Part shown: one piece after another, positions 1 to 6,552 of the stretch
Layout: every line of letters begins with the position of its first letter
How positions within the stretch are numbered: the stretch's first letter is position 1
NCBI GenBank assembly: GCA_937966095.1
Contig: CALCKF010000003.1
Coordinates: forward strand, 1-17,760
DNA from: an uncultured Eubacterium sp.
GTDB lineage: Bacteria > Bacillota > Clostridia > Peptostreptococcales > Anaerovoracaceae
Reading direction: 5' to 3'
Length of the DNA: 17,760 nucleotides
The notes under the pieces: model-generated
What the model was told of the DNA's origin: nothing
Database searches by the model: none
The model's input: the letters and a program-made list of their open reading frames with translations, nothing else
Program-made: the position numbers and the translations under genes

Positions 1-14
1 AACAGTAAAAATGG

Positions 15-60
15 AAAGGAGAGTATGATTTAGCTTCTAATTAATCATACAAGAAACATT
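15..60 (+). promoter_or_regulatory. Shine-Dalgarno plus hairpin leader of the DUF815 gene
   Basis: No Shine-Dalgarno lies directly before the ATG at 61, but AAAGGAG is present at 15-21. Between them is a perfect 8-bp inverted repeat, GTATGATT (23-30) and AATCATAC (43-50), with a 12-nt loop. If the stem forms, the effective spacer falls from 39 nt to about 11 nt, which is within working range. The pairing is seen directly; the role in initiation is inferred. Confidence 0.5.
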
Positions 61-1254
61 ATGAAAAAATATTTTAACCGATTAAAATCAGGAATAGATT
101 CGCTGACCGTATTTTCACAGATAAAAGATGATCCTGCTGTCTCTCAGCTTCGGGGACTTCTTTCATCCATATGCGATAAGGATACAGATACAGCCATCGA
201 GCTTTACAGCCGCTTCACAGCTTCACTATATCAGCAAACCTCAAGCTTAACGGATTATATCCGGACACTTGTGCTGCAGGATGATAATTTCTACGTGAAA
301 AACACAGCCGCCAAACTTCCGAAGGATCCGGTCATAGCCGATGCTGTCGAACAGGAGATCATGATACTTCAGGAGATTTCATCCCTTACATCGGATTCTG
401 TCAAAGGTGCCATAGACTACGATGGGTTTCTTCCTTCATGGACAAACAGGGCCATAGATCTCCGATATGATTTCATGGAAAAGCTCAGCAATATATCAAA
501 AACAGGATATGGATTATATGCAAAATATTCTTTTTTCAGAGTCGAAGACAGCCGTATAGTGCCGGTATCGCATCCCGATTACCAGCCGCTTGACGAACTT
601 TTCGGCTACGAACGTGAACGCAGTGTCATAATAAAAAACACGCTTGCGCTTCTAAACGGTACAGGCGCCAGCAACATGCTTCTTTACGGAGATGCCGGTA
701 CAGGCAAGAGCTCCACCGTAAAAGCTGTTGCCGCCGACCTCTCATCAAAGGGACTCAGACTCATAGAAATTAAAAAAGATCAGCTTTCCCAGATACCGGG
801 CATTGTTGAAGAGCTGTCTTCAAATCCTCTCAAATTCATACTGTTCATCGATGATCTCAGCTTCAATGGCAACGATGATAATTTTTCCGCCCTTAAGGCA
901 ACCCTGGAAGGGAGTATCTCCGGCTGCGGAAACAATACAGTGATATATGCGACCAGCAATCGCAGACATCTTGTAAAAGAGACCTTCAGTGACAGGCAGG
1001 GTGATGAGCTCCATGTGAATGACACCCTTCAGGAAACAATGAGTCTATCGGCACGTTTCGGTCTTACAGTGACCTTCCAGAAGCCGGACAAGGAGGAATA
1101 TCTTCAGATAGTAAAGGCTCTTGCATCCCATTATGGCATAGATATGGATGAAGATGAGCTTTGCAGAAAAGCCGAAGCCCACGCCATAAGAAGAAACGGC
1201 AGGAGTCCGAGGACTGCCAGACAGTTTATCGAACTTCTGAAGATAGGCATATGA
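61..1254 (+). CDS. DUF815-family AAA+ ATPase
   Basis: Predicted cytoplasmic AAA+ ATPase of 397 aa, close to the usual size of DUF815 proteins. The first ~170 residues form an alpha-helical family-specific region. The ATPase core follows: Walker A GDAGTGKS at about 210-217, Walker B FILFIDD at 259-265, a sensor-1-like ATSNRRHL near 297-304, and a C-terminal RSPRTARQF segment in the sensor-2 position. The biological role of the family is not established, and nothing nearby clarifies it. I chose the ATG at 61 because the N-terminus matches the family; the ribosome site appears to be supplied across a hairpin (15-60). The gene converges on cca with only 6 nt between the two stop codons, and I see no terminator. 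Family assignment is confident, function is not. Confidence 0.85.
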   Translation: MKKYFNRLKSGIDSLTVFSQIKDDPAVSQLRGLLSSICDKDTDTAIELYSRFTASLYQQTSSLTDYIRTLVLQDDNFYVKNTAAKLPKDPVIADAVEQEIMILQEISSLTSDSVKGAIDYDGFLPSWTNRAIDLRYDFMEKLSNISKTGYGLYAKYSFFRVEDSRIVPVSHPDYQPLDELFGYERERSVIIKNTLALLNGTGASNMLLYGDAGTGKSSTVKAVAADLSSKGLRLIEIKKDQLSQIPGIVEELSSNPLKFILFIDDLSFNGNDDNFSALKATLEGSISGCGNNTVIYATSNRRHLVKETFSDRQGDELHVNDTLQETMSLSARFGLTVTFQKPDKEEYLQIVKALASHYGIDMDEDELCRKAEAHAIRRNGRSPRTARQFIELLKIGI

Positions 1255-1260
1255 TGATAT

Positions 1261-2634
1261 TCATACAATATTTTTTGCGATTTCAAGCAGCGGCTCCTTT
1301 TCATTGGGAGCCCTGTCTTCTATCACAAGTTCTAAAAGCTCATTGAGTATCCTGCCTATTTCAGGACCTTCTTCAATTCCGAGACCTCTTATATCTCTCC
1401 CGTTCACAGACAGCATCCCCAATGAAAAGCACTCATTACGAACCAGTATATCCTTTATCATTTTCTCTATATCATCGAACTTTTTCATAAGCTCCCCGCT
1501 CATGTTGCCTGTCGCCATATTGTCTGCACGTTTTATATACAGGATTTCCAGAAGTATACCGGGAGTAAAACGATTCATCAACTTTTTTAGCTGTCCGGCA
1601 TCTCTCTCAAAAATAATATCATGATGCCTGATCAGTATATGGATACGTTCCGCCATATGCCTGTCCACTCTGAATCTTTCAAGTATGCGGTCTGCAACCT
1701 GGCTGCTGGCGGCAGCATGCCCGAAAAAATGCCCGCGTCCGCTGTCATCGTCAGAGTATGTCAGCGGTTTGCCTATGTCATGAAAAAGAGCCGCTATCTT
1801 CATATATTTTATATTTTGTTCATTTGTCTCCACTGATTCCATAGTCCTTATACAATGTTCCAGGACATCATATTTATGGTATTCATTGTGCTGATCAAAT
1901 CCTTTCATTGATAAAAGCTCAGGTAATATCTCACCCAGCACTTCTGTGTATTCTCTGATTGTATCACCTGCATGTTTTCCTACAATAAGCTTCCCCAGTT
2001 CATCCCATATCCGCTCAGGTGATATCATATGCAGCATACTGCATGTTTCTTCAGCAGCCTTCACGGTCTCAACATCTATCTGAAAACCCAGTACAGATGA
2101 AAATCTAAGGGCTCTCATTATCCTCAACGCATCTTCTTTAAATCTGTCATGCGGATCACCTACAGTCCTTATCATCCTTCTCCTGATATCTTCAATGCCT
2201 CCGAACGGATCGACTATATTTCCCCGAATATCCATTGCCATGGCATTTATAGTAAAATCCCGTCTTTTAAGGTCCTCCCGGATCGAAGAAACAAACTTCA
2301 CATCATCAGGATGTCTGCCGTCAGAGTAACCTTTCTCTGCCCTGTACGTAGTGATCTCCACAGGTATGTTTTCATTTCCGGCAAAAACCGTTACTGTTCC
2401 GTGTCTTATTCCCGTATCAACTGTCCTCTTATGTGCAAACACATTCTTTACATTTTCAGGAAGAGCATCAGTGGCTATATCTATATCAGCCCATGAGCAG
2501 CGGTTTTTCTTCATCTCAGGAATACTGTCCCTTACGCATCCTCCTACGAGATATGCCTCGTATCCCGCAGAAATGAGCCGTTCCATCACTTCCAGAACAG
2601 CACTGTTTTTTATGGTTCCTACATATTTCAACAT
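1261..2634 (-). CDS. cca: CCA tRNA nucleotidyltransferase with HD domain
   Basis: Adds or repairs the 3'-terminal CCA of tRNA from CTP and ATP, in the cytoplasm. About 457 aa. The N-terminal class II nucleotidyltransferase head has LVGGCVRD (29-36), the metal-binding pair D50/D52 in ADIDIATDALPE, RRDFTINAMA (124-133) and the EDALRIMRALRF motif (167-178). A C-terminal HD-type domain carries H260, H285-D286 and H306, as in long bacterial CCA enzymes with phosphohydrolase activity. The reading frame extends to a GTG at 2649, but that codon has no ribosome site. The ATG at 2634 is preceded by GAGGG about 8 nt upstream, so I start there. It is transcribed divergently from the M20 gene and convergently with the DUF815 gene. 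Whether it adds CCA or only part of it cannot be decided here, but a single full-length enzyme usually does both. Confidence 0.93.
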   Translation of the reverse strand: MLKYVGTIKNSAVLEVMERLISAGYEAYLVGGCVRDSIPEMKKNRCSWADIDIATDALPENVKNVFAHKRTVDTGIRHGTVTVFAGNENIPVEITTYRAEKGYSDGRHPDDVKFVSSIREDLKRRDFTINAMAMDIRGNIVDPFGGIEDIRRRMIRTVGDPHDRFKEDALRIMRALRFSSVLGFQIDVETVKAAEETCSMLHMISPERIWDELGKLIVGKHAGDTIREYTEVLGEILPELLSMKGFDQHNEYHKYDVLEHCIRTMESVETNEQNIKYMKIAALFHDIGKPLTYSDDDSGRGHFFGHAAASSQVADRILERFRVDRHMAERIHILIRHHDIIFERDAGQLKKLMNRFTPGILLEILYIKRADNMATGNMSGELMKKFDDIEKMIKDILVRNECFSLGMLSVNGRDIRGLGIEEGPEIGRILNELLELVIEDRAPNEKEPLLEIAKNIV

Positions 2635-2672
2635 ATCTGATACCCTCACAGCTTTTATTATCTATCGTTTTT

Positions 2673-2681
2673 ATTGTACCA
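2673..2681 (-). promoter_or_regulatory. Candidate extended -10 promoter of cca
   Basis: On the minus strand TGG-TACAAT (2681 to 2673) is an extended -10 element about 40 nt upstream of the chosen cca start. A TTGCCG upstream (2698-2693) is only 14 nt away, so it is not a good -35; the TGn element may compensate. This rests on consensus matching only. Confidence 0.4.
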
Positions 2682-2717
2682 TATTTTACCGTCGGCAATG
2701 CTATTTGCCTTAAACTT

Positions 2718-2745
2718 TTGGCTGTGTTATCATAAACTGTAATAT
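2718..2745 (+). promoter_or_regulatory. Candidate sigma-A promoter of the M20-response regulator-kinase operon
   Basis: TTGGCT (2718-2723) and TAATAT (2740-2745) are separated by 16 nt, and a Shine-Dalgarno AAAAGGA (2752-2758) precedes the ATG at 2766. A short inverted repeat GGCAA/TTGCC (2694-2698 and 2705-2709) lies just upstream and could be an operator, but 5-bp arms are weak evidence. The promoter appears to be shared by the three genes that follow. Confidence 0.4.
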
Positions 2746-2765
2746 TTCAATAAAAGGATACGATT

Positions 2766-3965
2766 ATGATGATAAAAAACATGGCAAACTATGATGAAAT
2801 GTTGAAAAGACATAGAAGAAACCTTCATATGATACCAGAACTCGGACGTACCCTTCCGAAAACCAGACAATACATAATTTCTGTTCTCGAACAGCTCAAC
2901 TGTAAAATGACATTTCTTTGCGACAGCGGTATATGCGCATACTTCGACAAGGGCAGGGATAACAGCTGCGCTTTCAGAGCGGATATGGACGCTCTGCCTG
3001 TGCAGGAGGCCAACAGCTGCAGCTACCGGTCTATACACGACGGTCAGATGCATGCATGCGGTCACGACGGGCATATGGCAATGGTTCTTACTCTCGGGCA
3101 ATATGTAGACACCCTCGATGATCTGGAATGCAATGTGCTGCTTATCTTCCAGCCTGCGGAGGAAACTCTCGGCGGGGCAAAGGAAATATGTGAAAGCGGC
3201 ATATTGGAAAGATACAACGTAACAAGGATATTCGGCATACATATGTGGCCGTTTTCTGACGAAGGCAAGATAGCATCAAGGCCTAATGCCTTAATGCCAA
3301 GATCTGCAGAAATAAACATAGATATATACGGCAAGGCAGCTCACGGGACAGCACCTTATGAAGGAAATGACGCCCTTTATATAGGGGCCGACTATATCAA
3401 ACGTATATATGCAAAACATTCACGTATAGCAGGTGCGGTACCAAGATTTCCCGACGGCATCGGCGATCTTCCGACAGCTCCTCCAAGCAAACCGGAAGAC
3501 AAGACTATAATACACATAGGAAAAATGATCAGCGGGTATGCAAGAAACATAGTTTCCGACCACACTCATCTGCTGGGTACGGTAAGAGCTTTCAGTGAAA
3601 AAAACTTTTCACTTATAATACGTCTTTTAAAAGACACTCTAAGAGACATATCTCATGAATACCACTGTGAAACCAGCTTTTCAAACAGTGAGGGATATCC
3701 TCCCGTAATAAATGATCCCGATCTCTATGAAAGAGTGCTTCCTGTACTGAGATCCATGCCTTACGGATATGAGGAGTTTTTGGAACCCCTTATGATATCA
3801 GAGGATTTTTCATTTTACGGTCATCACGCCCCGGCAGTTTTTTTTATGCTGGGCACAGGTACCGGTATCCCTCTTCATAGTGTGGATTTTGATTTTGACG
3901 AAAAAGTACTCAGCAGCGGATTTGAGCTTTACAGACGGCTTCTTACACAGGAGGAAGGCAATTGA
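2766..3965 (+). CDS. M20D-family metal-dependent amidohydrolase
   Basis: Predicted cytoplasmic dinuclear metallohydrolase of the M20D group (relatives: hippurate hydrolase, N-acetyl-diaminopimelate deacetylase, N-acyl-amino-acid and auxin-conjugate hydrolases). It cleaves an amide bond of an N-acylated amino acid or short peptide. It is 399 aa, full length. Likely metal ligands are C98 and H100 in HACGHDGH, E132/E133 in QPAEET, H159 in GIHMW and H371 near the C-terminus. ADMDALP (72-78) and the dimerisation region (about 180-290) are also present. There is no signal peptide. Start ATG 2766 has AAAAGGA 7 nt upstream. Its stop is 1 nt before the response regulator ATG, so the genes are almost certainly co-transcribed, which is unusual for this family and suggests a link to the peptide-sensing module. 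The substrate is unknown; general amino-acid scavenging remains an alternative. Confidence 0.9.
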   Translation: MMIKNMANYDEMLKRHRRNLHMIPELGRTLPKTRQYIISVLEQLNCKMTFLCDSGICAYFDKGRDNSCAFRADMDALPVQEANSCSYRSIHDGQMHACGHDGHMAMVLTLGQYVDTLDDLECNVLLIFQPAEETLGGAKEICESGILERYNVTRIFGIHMWPFSDEGKIASRPNALMPRSAEINIDIYGKAAHGTAPYEGNDALYIGADYIKRIYAKHSRIAGAVPRFPDGIGDLPTAPPSKPEDKTIIHIGKMISGYARNIVSDHTHLLGTVRAFSEKNFSLIIRLLKDTLRDISHEYHCETSFSNSEGYPPVINDPDLYERVLPVLRSMPYGYEEFLEPLMISEDFSFYGHHAPAVFFMLGTGTGIPLHSVDFDFDEKVLSSGFELYRRLLTQEEGN

Positions 3966-3966
3966 A

Positions 3967-4641
3967 ATGTATAATATATTTATCGTAGAGGATGATGACA
4001 TAATATCCGCTTCAATATCAGAGCGGCTACGCAGCTGGGGATTCGGTACACATACATGCTCCGACTTCAGAAATGTTTTGCAGGAATTTATAAAATACGG
4101 ACCGCATCTGGTCATTATGGACATATCTCTGCCGTTCTTCAACGGGTATTACTGGTGCAGCGAAATCAGAAAAATTTCCGAGGTGCCCATAATGTTTATT
4201 TCATCTGCCGGCGAAAACATGAACATAGTTATGGCAATAAACATGGGAGCTGATGACTTTGTGACAAAACCTTTCGATATGGATCTTCTTCTGGCAAAGA
4301 TACAGGCTCTTCTCCGCCGATCATACGATTTTACCGTTCATCAGTCAGGTATATTCCAGCATGGTGACATGCTTTTCAACAGCACATCATGCACAGTATC
4401 ATATCTTGACTCTAAAACAGAACTGTCAAAAAACGAGAACAGGATCCTCACAATACTTATGGAAAACAAAGGCCGGATCGTTTCCAGAGATGTTCTTATG
4501 AACAAATTATGGGAGACAGACTGCTTTATAGATGAAAACACTTTGTCAGTAAATATCACCAGGCTGAGAAAGACTTTGTCTGCCATAGGCATCAACAACC
4601 TTATAAAAACTAGGAAAGGTATAGGGTATATGATAGAATGA
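3967..4641 (+). CDS. BceR/GraR-like response regulator (OmpR family)
   Basis: DNA-binding response regulator of 224 aa. The receiver domain (1-115) has the acidic pocket EDDD (8-11), phospho-acceptor D52, S80 in the Thr/Ser switch position and K101 in VTKPF. The stretch LPFFNGYYWCSEIR after D52 is characteristic of the BceR/GraR group that pairs with intramembrane-sensing kinases and peptide-resistance ABC transporters. The C-terminal winged helix (about 130-224) ends in the usual TRKGIGYMIE. I start at ATG 3967: AGGAGG lies at 3949-3954 inside the end of the M20 gene, and the longer open frame upstream has no homology to receivers. The last 4 nt overlap the kinase start (ATGA), implying translational coupling. 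The probable target is the ABC operon beginning at 5782. Confidence 0.92.
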   Translation: MYNIFIVEDDDIISASISERLRSWGFGTHTCSDFRNVLQEFIKYGPHLVIMDISLPFFNGYYWCSEIRKISEVPIMFISSAGENMNIVMAINMGADDFVTKPFDMDLLLAKIQALLRRSYDFTVHQSGIFQHGDMLFNSTSCTVSYLDSKTELSKNENRILTILMENKGRIVSRDVLMNKLWETDCFIDENTLSVNITRLRKTLSAIGINNLIKTRKGIGYMIE

Positions 4642-5639
4642 ACAGAAATTCCATGACCGAATATGTAACCTCATATATTCGCTCAAAAATCAAGATCTTT
4701 GTGTTTTTTCTCATTTTCATTTTGATTTTTTCAATCATATTCAGTCTTTACAGAATAAATACAGACGCAGTTTTATATGCCTCCATCCTGTGCGGTGTTA
4801 TCTGTATCATCTATTCGATATACGATTTCTATGTTTTTTTCAAACGTCTGGAAGATCTTGAATATTCCAGACGCAGCATAACGATAAGTACCGATCATCT
4901 GCCCGGGCCTTCAAATGCTGTAGAACAGAGATACCGGGATCTTATCGATATCCTTTTTGAAGATCTAAAATCTGCAATAAGCGACAGTCATACGGCAAAA
5001 GCCTACATGTCTGACTATTACGCCATGTGGGTACACCAGATAAAGACTCCCATTTCTGCAATGCACATGCTCCTGCAGGATGAGCCAAAAAGCTCTCCTC
5101 TAAATATCGAGCTTTTTAAAATAGAACAATATGTGGAAATGGTTCTTTCATATATACGTCTGGAATCGGATCATACCGACTATGTGATAAAACAGTGCAG
5201 ACTTGATGATATAGTAAAGCAGGCTGTCCGTAAATATGCACCTCTTTTCATAGCAAAAAAGATAAGCATCAACATCGCTGATATAGATATAATCGTAAAT
5301 ACAGACGAAAAATGGCTCCAACTTGTTATCGAGCAGATACTGTCAAACTCCCTGAAATATACGAAATCCGGATCCATATCTATAGAATGTCGTGATCCTA
5401 AGATCCTCGTAATAAAAGATACCGGAATAGGTATCGCTCCCGAAGACATACCTCGCATAGGAGAAAAAGGCTTCACCGGCTATAATGGCCATATGTACAA
5501 AAAATCAACAGGCCTGGGCCTTTATCTGTGCAAAGAAATACTTAAACGTCTGTCTCACAGTATGGAAATCCGCTCTCATATCGGAAAAGGCACCGAAGTA
5601 TCTATAAGTCTTGACACCCGAGATATAATAATAGAATGA
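4638..5639 (+). CDS. BceS/GraS-like intramembrane-sensing histidine kinase
   Basis: Membrane histidine kinase of 333 aa. Two closely spaced transmembrane helices (about 19-39 and 46-68) are joined by only a few external residues, so there is no extracellular sensor domain; this is the intramembrane-sensing architecture. The H-box YYAMWVHQIKTPIS holds the phosphorylated H133, and WVHQIKTPI is typical of BceS/GraS kinases. The catalytic domain has the N-box with N237, DTGIGI (261-266) and TGLGL (291-295). In this family the partner ABC transporter (BceAB type, here at 5782-8587) detects the peptide antibiotic and relays the signal to the kinase. The start overlaps the regulator stop by 4 nt. 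A strong terminator lies just downstream. Confidence 0.93.
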   Translation: MNRNSMTEYVTSYIRSKIKIFVFFLIFILIFSIIFSLYRINTDAVLYASILCGVICIIYSIYDFYVFFKRLEDLEYSRRSITISTDHLPGPSNAVEQRYRDLIDILFEDLKSAISDSHTAKAYMSDYYAMWVHQIKTPISAMHMLLQDEPKSSPLNIELFKIEQYVEMVLSYIRLESDHTDYVIKQCRLDDIVKQAVRKYAPLFIAKKISINIADIDIIVNTDEKWLQLVIEQILSNSLKYTKSGSISIECRDPKILVIKDTGIGIAPEDIPRIGEKGFTGYNGHMYKKSTGLGLYLCKEILKRLSHSMEIRSHIGKGTEVSISLDTRDIIIE

Positions 5640-5670
5640 TGCCGATCCATAAATTACTGTCTCTCCCATC

Positions 5671-5716
5671 TTACATAAATGAAAGATTAGACGCTGCCGA
5701 TGTAAGACAGATAAAT
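5671..5716 (+). promoter_or_regulatory. Candidate BceR-type operator and weak promoter for the bceAB-like genes
   Basis: TTACA-TAAA-TGAAA at 5671-5684 matches the BceR-family operator pattern TnACA-N4-TGTAA with one mismatch (pattern from memory of the published family motif). Three nt later is TTAGAC (5687-5692), then 17 nt and GATAAA (5710-5715), a weak promoter of the kind an activator would need. The predicted start near 5722 falls inside the right arm of the terminator, so this transcript would not form that hairpin. Tentative. Confidence 0.3.
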
Positions 5717-5731
5717 GGCAGCGTCTTTTTT
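5689..5731 (+). terminator. Rho-independent terminator after the kinase gene
   Basis: A perfect 10-bp stem pairs AGACGCTGCC (5689-5698) with GGCAGCGTCT (5717-5726) around an 18-nt loop, followed by a run of six T (5726-5731). It should stop transcription of the M20-regulator-kinase operon before the ABC genes. Loop bases 5700-5706 (ATGTAAG) are complementary to CTTACAT at 5670-5676, so an alternative fold is possible. Confidence 0.85.
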
Positions 5732-5781
5732 CATATGGTAATCTTTATATACAAAAACAAATTCAAAAGGGGGAATATAAA

Positions 5782-6552
5782 ATGACCGTTTTACTTGAGG
5801 TAAACAATCTTCAGAAAGTATACACTACCCGCTTCGGCGGCAACAATGTGCGTGCTTTGAACAATGTCAACCTTTCAGTGGAGCAGGGAGAATATATCGC
5901 CATAATGGGAGAATCAGGCTCCGGAAAAACAACACTGTTGAATATCCTTGCTGCTCTCGACAGACCCACAGGAGGCCACGTACTGCTAAAAGGACAGGAT
6001 CTTGCGAAAATAAAGGACAAGGATCTGTCGGCATTCAGAAGAAACAATCTTGGCTTTGTTTTTCAGGATTTCAATCTTCTGGATACATTCAATCTTATGG
6101 ACAATATTTTTCTGCCGCTTGTGCTTTCAGGAAAAAAATTCCAGGAAATGAACAGGAAATTAAAGCCTCTTGCGTCAAAATTAGGCATAAGTGACATACT
6201 GTACAAGTATCCTTACGAGGTGTCAGGAGGGCAGAAGCAGCGGGCTGCTATTGCAAGGGCTCTGATAACATCTCCTAAGATAATACTTGCTGATGAGCCT
6301 ACAGGCGCACTTGACTCACGCTCCGCCGATGATCTTTTACGTCTGTTCAATGAAATAAACCGTGAAGGGCAGACAATAGTGATGGTGACACATTCCACCA
6401 AGGCAGCCAGCCACGCCGGACGCGTACTTTTCCTCAGTGACGGCACGTTATTCCATCAAATGTACAGGGGCAATTCCACATCGGAAGAAATGTTTCAGAA
6501 AATCTCAGATACCCTTACTACTATGGTGACAGGCGGTGGTTTAAATGAGTAG
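5782..6552 (+). CDS. BceA-like ABC transporter ATP-binding protein
   Basis: Cytoplasmic ATPase subunit of 256 aa that powers the permease encoded next to it. Motifs: Walker A GESGSGKT (43-50), Q-loop Q95 in FVFQDFNLL, signature SGGQKQR from 148, Walker B IILADE (167-172) with the D-loop GALDS, and switch H204. These are the MacB/LolD/BceA subgroup features. The C-terminal extension past about 225 is also common in BceA-type proteins. A Shine-Dalgarno AGGGGG (5768-5773) lies 8 nt before ATG 5782. The 3' end overlaps the permease start by 8 nt. By family, the complex likely frees lipid II-cycle targets from peptide antibiotics and acts as the sensor for the upstream kinase; the specific drug cannot be read from the sequence. 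Confidence 0.93.
   Translation: MTVLLEVNNLQKVYTTRFGGNNVRALNNVNLSVEQGEYIAIMGESGSGKTTLLNILAALDRPTGGHVLLKGQDLAKIKDKDLSAFRRNNLGFVFQDFNLLDTFNLMDNIFLPLVLSGKKFQEMNRKLKPLASKLGISDILYKYPYEVSGGQKQRAAIARALITSPKIILADEPTGALDSRSADDLLRLFNEINREGQTIVMVTHSTKAASHAGRVLFLSDGTLFHQMYRGNSTSEEMFQKISDTLTTMVTGGGLNE

Noticed and set aside
2635..2649. GTG at 2649 as the start of cca
   Set aside because: No Shine-Dalgarno precedes it, while the ATG at 2634 has GAGGG at the right distance; the five extra residues match no family feature.
2730..3242. 170-aa open frame on the minus strand inside the M20D gene
   Set aside because: It lies wholly antisense to a well-conserved enzyme gene, shows no recognisable domain and has no convincing ribosome site.
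5679..5690. Three-codon frame ATG AAA GAT TAG as a leader peptide before the ABC genes
   Set aside because: It has no ribosome site and lies over the putative operator; such tiny frames arise by chance.
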